This document shows positions 51,599-59,900 of a DNA stretch of 64,000 nucleotides, one piece after another; position 1 is the stretch's first letter, and each line of letters opens with the position of its first letter. This stretch comes from DASXUG01 sp964620425. GTDB lineage: Bacteria; Pseudomonadota; Gammaproteobacteria; Burkholderiales; Methylophilaceae. The notes under the pieces are model-generated. The model ran no database searches, was not told where the DNA came from, and worked only from the letters and a program-made list of their open reading frames with translations. The stretch spans positions 68,025-132,024 of the forward strand of contig CAZUGV010000007.1 of assembly GCA_964620425.1 (NCBI GenBank). Reading direction: 5' to 3'. The position numbers and the translations under genes were made by a program.

Positions 51599-53941
51599 TT
51601 AAAACTTATATTCGGCAGTTAAAATGGCTTGTCTGCGATTGCCGGGCACGGTGAAGCCTCCATTGTCGTAAATTCCATCGTAATAAGTCTTATCCAATAG
51701 ATTTTTCACGTTTAAGCGTAACGCCCATTTTTTCTCTTCATAGGCCACCATAGCGTCTACTCTTGCATAACCTGGCAATCTATTGGGGTCGAAGCTACCA
51801 GTGCTAAATACGCCACCTGCTGCCGATGTTTGCGCTACAGTTTGCGAAGGCACGTAACCATAACGCTCACCTTTTGCCTCAACTCCTGCACCAATTTTCC
51901 AGTGATCCATCAAAGAGTATGTAGTCCAGAGATTGAATGTTGCATCGGGGGTGTTGCGTGCTTGTTGCCCAACAAACCGTGGATCTGCAAGTGTAATCGC
52001 GCCTGTGGTTGCATTCACGTTCTCAGCAACTTCTAAAATCTTAGCGTCCATTAACGACAAGCCCGCAAACACATTCAAACGCTCGGTTACTTCACCAGAA
52101 AGTTCAAACTCAATACCGTTGGTGCGACGCTTTTTGGTCAATATAGTGGCAGTAGCTTCAAGGTCGGCATTTCTCTCCCAATCTTTGGTGGTGGTGTAAA
52201 CCGCAGTTCTAAATGCCAGCTCGCCATCACGTAGTAGCCACTTATGACCTAACTCTAAGGTGGTGCTTCGCTCAGGTGGTAGCGGTGTTACAGTTAGTTG
52301 ATACAAATCAGCGGTTGGGCTAAACGAATCGCTATAGCTTAAGTAGAAGTGTTGTGTTTCAGATTGATGCCATGACAAACCTGTGCGGTAGCTATTTTCG
52401 CCATAATTTAAATTCGGCGATGTTGCACTGGAGTAATTAGCCCGCATCTCATCACGGCGCACCCCCACTAATACATCCCATTTCGGCACTATTGTTACAG
52501 TATCTTGTGCGTACACTGCATAGTTATCAGCTGTAAACCGATTTAATTGCGCATTGGTGAGTGAGGTTCTATCGTTATAGAAAACTACTCCATTAGTGGT
52601 GACCGTGGTTGGTAGACCTGTAATTGGGCTGTAGGCTTGCAAGGCAACCCTTTTTGAATTTTCATTTAAATACTCAAACCCACCTAAAAATTGGTGCTTC
52701 ATGCCTGCAAACTCAAACTTGCTGCTGTAGTCCGATTGTAAATTCACTGTTTCATAGTCAGAGTTTCTTGTTGGATTGCCCCCAACACTGCCGTTAGCCG
52801 TAGGGGTAAAGTTTGCATTCGGCGTTTTTGCCCAGTAAGCACGCTCATAATCTGCACTTCTTAATTGCGTGCGCCACTGACTATCTTCGCTAAATTTGTG
52901 GGTAAAGATTGCCGTGGTGATATTGGTGTCACTGTCATCAAAGTTGTTACTACTGCCGTAAAACGTTTTGTTGTTGATTGAAGCTGTATTAATTGGGCGT
53001 CTATTCTGAAATGAGATACCGTAATCTGGAATATCCCGCGTTTTGGTATATACATGGTTCAAGAAAAACTCATTGCCTGTACCAATGCCTGCACCAAAAC
53101 TAAACGCAATGCCTTGTCTATCAAGCTTAGGATTCACGCCATTCGATGGGTTGGTGCGAAATGTTTCTTCTTGTCTATTCATTACATTCAGACGAATCGC
53201 CATGGTGTCTGAGAGTTGCTTGTTAAAATCGCCTGTTTCTTGGTTATAGCCGTAAGTGCCAGCACTACCTGTGACAACATTTTTATCGCCCAACGTCGCC
53301 ATTTTTGATACTTGATTAATGACGCCACCAGCTTGCCCACGCCCAAACAACATCGCGGCAGAGCCACGCAGAACATCTACCTGCTCAAGATTAAACGTCT
53401 CGCGATTATATTGCGCGGTATCGCGTATGCCATCTAAGTAAATGTCGCCAAAAGTATAAAAACTGCGCAGGTTGAAGTTGTCTCCAGAGCGTCCGCCTTC
53501 AGCTGCATTGAAAGTTAAGCCAGAAACATTTTGCAAACCCTCTCGCAGAGAACCAACCTGTTGGTCATGCATTAAATCACGCGTGATGGTGGTAATCGCT
53601 TGCGGAACATCTTGCGGGTCTTGCACGATTTTTCCAACACGCGTTTTGGTGGCTTGATAGTTTTTCTTGACCACTTCACTGCCAGCTTTTACGCTCACCT
53701 CTGGCAGTGTCTGTTCTTGGTTATTTTCAGCGACAGTAGTTTTGTTTGCTTTTGTACTTTGTTTAGTAGCGGTCTTAGTTTCTTCAGCAAGCAACGTGTT
53801 AGGTATGACCAGCGAAGCCAGTAATACACCTAATGAAAAAACGCTCCTTTTGTGATGTTTGCCCGTTTGATCTGTGTTGAACGCATGCATAAGCGCCTCA
53901 ACTAACGGCTTACGTTCATGCAATTTATTTGATTGATTCAT
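51599..53941 (-). CDS. TonB-dependent siderophore receptor (Fiu/PiuA-like)
   Basis: The 780-residue protein has an extended N-terminus before the signal sequence (hydrophobic SLGVLLASLVIPNTLLA near residues 35-55), a TonB box-like region (EQTLPEVSVKA), a plug domain (about 90-230: DVPQAITTITRDLM, RGFN-type NLRSFYTFGDIYLDGIRD, VDVLRGSAAMLFGRGQAGG) and a 22-strand barrel ending in Phe (ILTAEYKF). It resembles catecholate receptors of the Fiu class, which matches the PiuC-like neighbour. A Fur box lies about 93 bp upstream. It heads the run receptor-piuC-hemP-tonB-exbB-exbD-ridA. Confidence 0.93.
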   Translation of the reverse strand: MNQSNKLHERKPLVEALMHAFNTDQTGKHHKRSVFSLGVLLASLVIPNTLLAEETKTATKQSTKANKTTVAENNQEQTLPEVSVKAGSEVVKKNYQATKTRVGKIVQDPQDVPQAITTITRDLMHDQQVGSLREGLQNVSGLTFNAAEGGRSGDNFNLRSFYTFGDIYLDGIRDTAQYNRETFNLEQVDVLRGSAAMLFGRGQAGGVINQVSKMATLGDKNVVTGSAGTYGYNQETGDFNKQLSDTMAIRLNVMNRQEETFRTNPSNGVNPKLDRQGIAFSFGAGIGTGNEFFLNHVYTKTRDIPDYGISFQNRRPINTASINNKTFYGSSNNFDDSDTNITTAIFTHKFSEDSQWRTQLRSADYERAYWAKTPNANFTPTANGSVGGNPTRNSDYETVNLQSDYSSKFEFAGMKHQFLGGFEYLNENSKRVALQAYSPITGLPTTVTTNGVVFYNDRTSLTNAQLNRFTADNYAVYAQDTVTIVPKWDVLVGVRRDEMRANYSSATSPNLNYGENSYRTGLSWHQSETQHFYLSYSDSFSPTADLYQLTVTPLPPERSTTLELGHKWLLRDGELAFRTAVYTTTKDWERNADLEATATILTKKRRTNGIEFELSGEVTERLNVFAGLSLMDAKILEVAENVNATTGAITLADPRFVGQQARNTPDATFNLWTTYSLMDHWKIGAGVEAKGERYGYVPSQTVAQTSAAGGVFSTGSFDPNRLPGYARVDAMVAYEEKKWALRLNVKNLLDKTYYDGIYDNGGFTVPGNRRQAILTAEYKF

Positions 53942-54033
53942 GCCATTTCCCTTAAGTAGTCAATTCCAATTTAAATTCTTTGGCTGGCTACCTTAATGAA
54001 AAGGGATGGCTGGCTTTCTTTCTATTTTTCTGT

Positions 54034-54053
54034 AATGATAATGATTCTCATTA
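54034..54053 (-). promoter_or_regulatory. Fur box upstream of the siderophore receptor
   Basis: AATGATAATGATTCTCATTA matches the Fur consensus GATAATGATAATCATTATC at most positions. It lies in the promoter region of the receptor (start at 53941). Iron-replete Fur would repress the whole TonB operon. Confidence 0.85.
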
Positions 54054-54204
54054 AAATTATCAATCAATTTCTTGCGGATACTGAAAAAAACTCATGCATG
54101 GATTTCAGCAACGCTTGAAACAACATAGTTGAGCACTTTGGTCAAGCAAGTAGATTGATAAATTTTCAATCGAAAATCCATTTCAATTTTACTGGTGAGG
54201 TGTA

Positions 54205-54450
54205 CTAGTGAGCTTTTCTGAGCTTGATCATCAATGATTCATGCATGGATTGAGATGATTGAATGACGGATATTTTTTTAATTGCTTCATCAAATAGCTC
54301 ATGTAATGAGGCAAACGCTTCCACATCAAACCGTAAACTTAATGCTCCAATTTCCACCTCTGCCGTGTTGTGTGCTTCGCAATACACCACACGGCAACCA
54401 CCAACATTACTTGCCAACAGCACTCTCTTGCAGTTTGAATGCGCATTCAT
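54205..54450 (-). CDS. Small protein of iron island (paralogue 1)
   Basis: Start set at Met of MNAHSNCKRV (54450), because AGAAAGGG lies just upstream; the frame is open 13 codons further. The 81-residue protein shares a core with the next small gene: GCRVVYCEAHNTAEVEIGAL aligned to ECRVIYHKSKDAVEVMVGST, then SLRF/SLRL and LHELFDEAIKKI/LNELMRKAAAKI. The pattern is beta-beta-beta-helix; no known family is recognised. It lies between two Fur boxes, downstream of the other small gene. Confidence 0.65.
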   Translation of the reverse strand: MNAHSNCKRVLLASNVGGCRVVYCEAHNTAEVEIGALSLRFDVEAFASLHELFDEAIKKISVIQSSQSMHESLMIKLRKAH

Positions 54451-54570
54451 AATTTTTCCCTTTCTAGTTGGGGTTGATAGATGTAACAATTTTTTCTAGC
54501 CTTTCATTAAAAGCGATTGAGGGGAATATTCCACCACCTTTTTACGCATGCAGCGGGAGGGGGCATCGTC

Positions 54571-54639
54571 ACTTAAAATTGCAAATACGCAAAAGCCGCA
54601 TGGCCAACTGAAATTTGCAATATTTATGCGTATTTAAGT
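54571..54639. repeat. Mutually exclusive inverted repeats between the small paralogues
   Basis: ATTGCAAAT (54578-54586) pairs with ATTTGCAAT (54613-54621), while AAATACGCA (54583-54591) pairs with TGCGTATTT (54627-54635); the pairs overlap so both cannot form at once. ACTTAAA/TTTAAGT (54571-54577, 54633-54639) brackets them. It lies downstream of one small gene and upstream of the other on the minus strand. Confidence 0.45.
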
Positions 54640-54656
54640 AACATCAGCACCCATTG

Positions 54657-54869
54657 TTAGTACGCTGACTTGATCTCAGTTTGCATCACTATTTTTGCTG
54701 CAGCTTTCCGCATTAACTCATTCAATAGAATGAAGTTATCTGCTTTCAGTCGTAATGACGTGCTACCAACCATCACTTCAACAGCATCTTTTGATTTGTG
54801 ATAAATCACGCGACATTCTGCATGTGAGGGTAATGTGTATTCATATTCGGTTGTTTGACGCATTTTCAT
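54657..54869 (-). CDS. Small Fur-regulated protein (paralogue 2)
   Basis: A 70-residue protein starting MKMRQTTEYEYTLPSHAECR, with AGAGGAT just before the ATG. It is paralogous to the product of 54205-54450 (see there) and probably folds as three strands and a helix. A near-perfect Fur box sits 27 bases upstream of the start, so it should be made in iron starvation. Function unknown; it may assist siderophore or haem handling together with the neighbouring receptor operon. Confidence 0.75.
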   Translation of the reverse strand: MKMRQTTEYEYTLPSHAECRVIYHKSKDAVEVMVGSTSLRLKADNFILLNELMRKAAAKIVMQTEIKSAY

Positions 54870-54895
54870 ATCCTCTAGATACTAGATGTAAATAC

Positions 54896-54916
54896 AAATG
54901 ATAATGATTATCATTT
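54896..54916. promoter_or_regulatory. Near-perfect Fur box
   Basis: AAATGATAATGATTATCATTT contains GATAATGATTATCATT, an almost exact Fur site and itself palindromic. It is 27 bases upstream of the small gene on the minus strand and 18 bases upstream of a 47-codon ORF on the plus strand, so it could control both directions. Confidence 0.9.
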
Positions 54917-54933
54917 AATATTGCAAGCGTGCC

Positions 54934-55077
54934 ATGATGAAATGTTCAGTTTTTTTCGGATTGCCATCTAAGCGCGTTGGTGCAGGTTCGTATTTAGCAA
55001 GTGGTGCTAAAATTCATGCGCCTGCTTATCCAGCCATAGTATGTAACCATGGTGTGCAAGAATGGATAGTTGCTTAG
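54934..55077 (+). CDS. Possible 47-residue ORF next to Fur box
   Basis: ATG ATG at 54934/54937 opens a frame to TAG at 55075-55077. The product starts MMKCSVFFGLPSKRVGAGSY and ends VCNHGVQEWIVA; its composition is protein-like (mixed, two cysteines). No good ribosome site precedes it. It diverges from the small Fur-controlled gene. It may be a real small protein, or the remnant of a longer gene. No other content was seen in 54917-55135. Confidence 0.3.
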   Translation: MMKCSVFFGLPSKRVGAGSYLASGAKIHAPAYPAIVCNHGVQEWIVA

Positions 55078-55135
55078 AAAGGTTTAGCTAGAAAAATAGA
55101 GCAAAATGAGAAGCCAGCCTTGCTGGCTACCAGCA

Positions 55136-55864
55136 TTATTGCCAATCAGGGCTAGGTAATTCCGAGAACACTTTTTTCAGGCCTTCGCCCCAGCCTTTGC
55201 GGACAGAAGCATAATAAGGGTCTGCTTCGGTAATGCGGTGTTGATCCTTGGCAGCAAAGCTATCGGCGCGGTATAGCAGTAAATCAATCGGGGCAGCCAC
55301 AGAGATATTACTGCGGATGGTTGAGTCGAATGAAATCAGCACGCATTTCACCACATCCATCATATCAGTGTTAGAGCGCACCACGCGGTCGAGGATAGGC
55401 TTGCCGTATTTGGTTTCGCCAATTTGAAAGTAGGGCGTTTCTGGACAGCTTTCAATAAAGTTTCCAGCCGAATATATATTAAACAATCGCGGCTTTTCAC
55501 CCTTAATCTGCCCAGCCAACAAAATGCTGGCGTTAAAATCTGTTTTTTGATTTTTAAGGTGTTCTGCATCACGCTCAAACACTTTGCGGATGGCATCGCC
55601 TACCAATTTGGCGGCTTCAAACATATTGGGTACATTGTGCAAATGTGCGCCCTCGTTGGCTTTCGCCGTCTCACGCAAGCTACTCACCACCGCTTGCGTA
55701 ATCGCTAAATTGCCAGCCGTGAGTATGGTAATGACGCGCTCATTCTTCACCTCAAAAATATTCATTTTGGGGAAAACAGCGACTTGGTCAACCCCAGCAT
55801 TGGTGCGGGTATCAGAGGCTAACACTAAACCTTGGTCGAGTAATAAGGCAACGCAATAAGTCAT
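55136..55864 (-). CDS. Anbu-type proteasome-like peptidase
   Basis: The 242-residue protein matches the Anbu (ancestral beta-subunit) family of Ntn hydrolases: after removal of Met1 the N-terminal nucleophile is Thr in MTYCVALLLDQGLVLASDTR, with DTRTNAG equivalent to the proteasomal Asp17 region, the Lys in VFPKMNIFEV, and LTAGNLAITQAV at the Lys33/Gly47-like position. Anbu genes typically cluster with transglutaminase, ATP-grasp and alpha-E genes, which occur here 1 kb away (56922-63783) on the opposite strand. Substrates are unknown. It assembles as a helical or ring-like homomer in characterised species. Confidence 0.9.
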   Translation of the reverse strand: MTYCVALLLDQGLVLASDTRTNAGVDQVAVFPKMNIFEVKNERVITILTAGNLAITQAVVSSLRETAKANEGAHLHNVPNMFEAAKLVGDAIRKVFERDAEHLKNQKTDFNASILLAGQIKGEKPRLFNIYSAGNFIESCPETPYFQIGETKYGKPILDRVVRSNTDMMDVVKCVLISFDSTIRSNISVAAPIDLLLYRADSFAAKDQHRITEADPYYASVRKGWGEGLKKVFSELPSPDWQ

Positions 55865-55980
55865 AATTTAACAGTAAGAAAAAGGTTAAAGGGCTAATCA
55901 TACCCACGCGATTAATGAGCGACAACACAAATTACATGTTGGCTCACTCACCCAATGTTTATCTTGGCCGCTAGCAATAA

Positions 55981-56011
55981 AAAAGCCACCTCAAAAACTG
56001 AGGTGGCTTTT
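55981..56011. terminator. Bidirectional intrinsic terminator
   Basis: Perfect 13-bp stem AAAAGCCACCTCA / TGAGGTGGCTTTT with loop AAAAC (bases 55981-56011). A/T tracts on both sides make it active in either direction. It serves the PEP-CTERM gene ending at 56078 on the minus strand. Confidence 0.9.
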
Positions 56012-56077
56012 GTGCTTGGCTACATCATTAAAACCAGCATTGAGCGCAGATTTAAAGCGCTTGAGAGTTCGTGCAGA

Positions 56078-56644
56078 TTAAGCAGCCTTTTGTTGACGGC
56101 GTGCCGCAAAACCCACCAAACCTAAACCAGCCAACATCATGGCATAAGCTTCTGGCTCAGGCACGGCGGTGGCAGTGGCTTGTTTAGTCCAAATGGCGAG
56201 GGTGAGATTGGCTGCTCCAATAGAGCTTGTCTTATAATAAGCTCCACCACCACCTACAGTGTCGGTTGCTGCTCCCGCGTTAATGGTAAGGTGAGATTCA
56301 TTTACAAAGTTGTTTGCATATGAATAAGCGGTATAGATAAAACAACTTGACTTGTCAGAGCACCCATTAATTTTTTCAGGGTTGGTGCTATACACGGTTC
56401 CGTTAAATACTTGACTTAATAAGGCCTGTGAGGCGGCTGTGGCTGATGCTGACGTGGTAAAGGCACTAATGCCATTAGTTACGATGTCATCTTTAAACAC
56501 AACATCATATAACTCACCACTCACTTTAACACCTGATGCCCCCATTAAAATGCCGTTGGTGACATTTAAAGTAGTTGCACTGGCAGCGTTGCTCATAGAT
56601 AAAACAATTGCAGAAGCGATTAAAGTGTTTTTAAGTAATTTCAT
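56078..56644 (-). CDS. PEP-CTERM sorting-domain protein (copy 2)
   Basis: The 188-residue protein has a signal peptide (ending SAASATTLNV), an ectodomain with two cysteines (NGCSDKSSCFI) and the exosortase signal AVPEPEAYAMMLAGLGLVGF followed by ARRQQK. It is a full-length paralogue of the product at 41519-42127 (shared: ILMGA, FYDVVF/LYDVVFKD, ASQALL-QVFN, WTK-AT, PEPE-YAMMLAGLGL). GAAAGG precedes the start. It sits between the Anbu gene and the transglutaminase module, reading away from the module. Function unknown. Confidence 0.9.
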   Translation of the reverse strand: MKLLKNTLIASAIVLSMSNAASATTLNVTNGILMGASGVKVSGELYDVVFKDDIVTNGISAFTTSASATAASQALLSQVFNGTVYSTNPEKINGCSDKSSCFIYTAYSYANNFVNESHLTINAGAATDTVGGGGAYYKTSSIGAANLTLAIWTKQATATAVPEPEAYAMMLAGLGLVGFAARRQQKAA

Positions 56645-56780
56645 GGTGCTGCCTTTCGTTTAAATGTTATTGTTAATTGTTTAAAAGTAGTTGTTAAAAA
56701 TTTAATTTGAGTTAGTGTTTGTTGCTTGTTTCGTGTCGTTCACCATGGAATGAATCTTACGGACATCAACCCATTCGCGA

Positions 56781-56800
56781 AATAGTCCATTGGGACTATT
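56781..56800. promoter_or_regulatory. Perfect palindromic operator-like site
   Basis: AATAGTCC-ATTG-GGACTATT, 8-bp perfect arms. Its GGACTAT half-site on the minus strand ends 137 bases before the PEP-CTERM start at 56644. A related site lies 33 bases (centre to centre) further at 56816-56831, on the same face of the helix. Confidence 0.55.
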
Positions 56801-56815
56801 CCAGCCTAAAACCTA

Positions 56816-56831
56816 TAGTCCGAATGGACTA
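56816..56831. promoter_or_regulatory. Second TAGTCC-GGACTA site
   Basis: TAGTCC-GAAT-GGACTA, 6-bp perfect arms, same 4-base spacer as the site at 56781-56800. It is 90 bases upstream of the transglutaminase gene at 56922 and could serve both divergent genes. Confidence 0.5.
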
Positions 56832-56855
56832 ATCAAGCGTAAACTGGCTGAAAGA

Positions 56856-56873
56856 TTGGCATAAATCATGCTG
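56856..56873 (+). promoter_or_regulatory. Candidate sigma-54 promoter of the transglutaminase module
   Basis: TTGGCATAAATCATGCTG has GG and GC separated by exactly ten bases, the -24/-12 geometry of sigma-54 promoters, with TTGGCA at -24. It would start transcription about 40 bases before the ATG at 56922. The -12 element (ATGCT) deviates from TTGCT. Confidence 0.35.
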
Positions 56874-56921
56874 ATGTAGCTGTTATAGTGATTATCTAGC
56901 TTGTGAAATTTAAGGGAAAAC

Positions 56922-59900
56922 ATGGCAATACGCGTCGCACTGCACCATAAAACCAGTTATCAGTTTGATCGGCTTGTCAGCCTTTCTCCGCATGAGGTGC
57001 GCTTAAAGCCCGCCGCGCACGCACGCACGCCGATTTTGTCTTATTCCTTGACTGTAGAGCCAGAAAAACACTTTATTAACTGGCAGCAAGACCCCTACGG
57101 GAATTACATTGCGCGGTATGTATTCCCCGAAAAGGTGCGTGCGCTCGAGTTTACGGTTGATTTGGTGGCAGACATGACGGTCATCAATCCCTTTGATTTC
57201 TTTGTGGAAAAATATGCCGAGCATTATCCTTTTCAATATACCGAACAGCAGGCGGTCGAATTAAGTGCATATTTAGCGCCTGAGCCAGCTTGTCAGGCAT
57301 TGCAAGATTGGTTGGCTGCCGCCAAACGCGAGGTGTTAAACCAAGAGATTAGTATTGCCAATTTTATGGTGGCGATTAATCAGCGTTTGCAGGGTGATAT
57401 TGGGTATTTGGTACGCATGGAGCCGGGGGTGCAAACGCCAGAAGAAACCTTAACCAAGCGCACTGGTTCATGCCGCGATACGGCTTGGTTGCTGGTGCAA
57501 ATTATGCGCCATTTAGGCTTGGCAGCGCGTTTTGTGTCTGGTTATTTGATTCAACTGACGGCAGATATTAAAGCGCTGGATGGCCCTAGTGGTACGGCGG
57601 TTGATTTTACCGATTTGCATGCGTGGACGGAAATTTACATCCCTGGGGCGGGTTGGGTGGGCATGGATCCAACCTCTGGCTTATTGACTGGTGAGGGGCA
57701 TATTCCACTAGCGTGTACGGCTGTGCCGTCTTCTGCCGCGCCGATTACGGGGTTTACCGATATTTGCGAAGCGCAGTTTGCGCATGAAATGACGATTACG
57801 CGCATCCACGAAGATCCGCGCGTGACTAAGCCTTATAGCGAAGCCGATTGGCTGAAAATCGACAAGCTGGGCAACAAAGTCGATGCCGACCTCAAAAAAC
57901 AAGATGTGCGTTTGACGCAAGGCGGAGAACCCACGTTTGTATCCATAGATGATATGGAAGGCGCGGAGTGGAACACGCTAGCGCATGGCGAGAAAAAGCG
58001 CGAACTGTCAGGCAAACTCGCCATTCGCTTAAAAGACTATTTTGCCAAAGGTGGCATGTTGCATTACGGGCAAGGCAAGTGGTATCCAGGGGAGCCGTTA
58101 CCACGCTGGGCAATCAATATTTATTGGCGTGCCGATGGTAAGCCGATGTGGCGCGATGCAAATTTGTTTTCTGACGAAACCGTACCAGATGATTACACGC
58201 TTTCAGAGGCTACTGCCTTTGCCAATCAACTAGCTGAAAACTTGGGCTTCCCCAAGGCGTGTTTGATTCCTGCGTATGAAGATGTGGTTTCGTTAGCGCA
58301 GTTTGAAGATAGGTTGCCAGAGAATATTGACCCACTCAAAGCCAATTTAAAAGATAGCGAAGAGCGCCGCAGGCTGGCGCGTTTGCTTGATATGGGGCTG
58401 GACAGCATTGTGGGTTATGTGATGCCGATTAAGCCTGTTGAAACCAAAAAAGCAGGCGAATGGCTGACCAGCAAATGGCCGCTTAAACGCGAGCATTTAT
58501 ATTTGCTCTCGGGCGATTCGCCCATGGGCTTGCGCTTGCCGCTTGCCTCTCTGCCTTGGGTGTTGCCTGAGGAGATGGAGCCTGAGTTCCCTGTTGACCC
58601 GTTTGATGCGCATGCTGACCTAAATGACGAAACAAAAATCAGCGTAAAAACCAAACACAAAACGCCAAAACCATTGCCGCGTGAAGTGATACACACAGCA
58701 TTGTGCGTGCAAGTGCGTAATGGTCGTTTGCATGTGTTTATGCCGCCTGTGAATCGCTTAGAAGATTATTTGGCGCTGGTGGCTGCGGTGGAAGATACAG
58801 CCGCAACGCTTAATCTGAAACTATGGATTGAAGGCTACACCCCGCCACGCGATGCGCGGATTCAATTGTTAAGCGTGACACCTGACCCAGGGGTGATTGA
58901 GGTCAATATTCACCCCGCCAAAAGTTGGAAAGATTTGGTCAACAACATTACGCTGTTGTACGAAGAAGCGCGACAAACCAGACTCGGTACTGAGAAATTT
59001 ATGCTCGATGGTCGTCACACAGGCACGGGCGGTGGCAACCATGTCACGCTTGGCGGCGCTACGCCTGCCGATAGCCCCATGTTGCGTCGGCCAGATGTGC
59101 TGAAAAGCTTGATTACGTATTGGCAAAATCACCCTGCGTTGTCTTACTTGTTTTCGGGCACGTTTATTGGCCCTACCAGTCAAGCGCCACGCGTGGATGA
59201 AGCGCGTGATGATAACTTATACGAGCTTGCCATTGCGTTTCAGCAAATGGATAAAGTGTTGCCCGATATGGCGGAAAGCGAGCGTCCGTGGTTGGTGGAT
59301 AGATTGTTGCGTAATTTGTTGATTGATCTCACAGGCAATACGCATCGCTCAGAGTTTTCGATTGATAAATTATATTCGCCAGATAGCCCAACGGGGCGCT
59401 TAGGTTTGGTGGAGTTTCGTGCTTTTGAGATGCCGCCACATGCGCGCATGAGCTTGTTACAAAGCTTGTTGCTACGTGCGCTGGTGGCACGTTTTTGGAA
59501 AGAGCCGTATCAAGGAAAATTGATTCATTGGGGTACGGAGTTGCACGACCGCTGGATGTTGCCGCATTTTGTCGCACAAGATATTGCCGATGTGGTGCAA
59601 GATTTACGCGATTATGGCTACAAATTTGAAAAACATTGGTTTGACCCATTTGTCGAGTTCCGCTTTCCGCGTTATGGCACAGTGGCTTATCAAGGCGTGG
59701 AGCTGGAATTACGCCAAGCCATTGAGCCTTGGAATGTGCTTGGCGAGGAAATGAGCGGTGGTGGCACAGCGCGTTATGTCGATTCATCGGTTGAGCGCAT
59801 GCAATTGCGTGTGCGCGGCTTAACCGATGGTCGCCACATTGTCACCTGTAATGGCCGCGCATTGCCGCTGCAACCCACAGGCACGGCGGGTGAATATGTG

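Noticed and set aside
54092..54251. Direct repeat TCATGCATGGATT at 54092 and 54239
   Set aside because: Thirteen bases repeated once, the second copy inside coding sequence; too short to call an element.
59329..59787. 152-residue frame opposite the DUF2126 gene
   Set aside because: No protein motif, and the sense strand is strongly conserved coding sequence.
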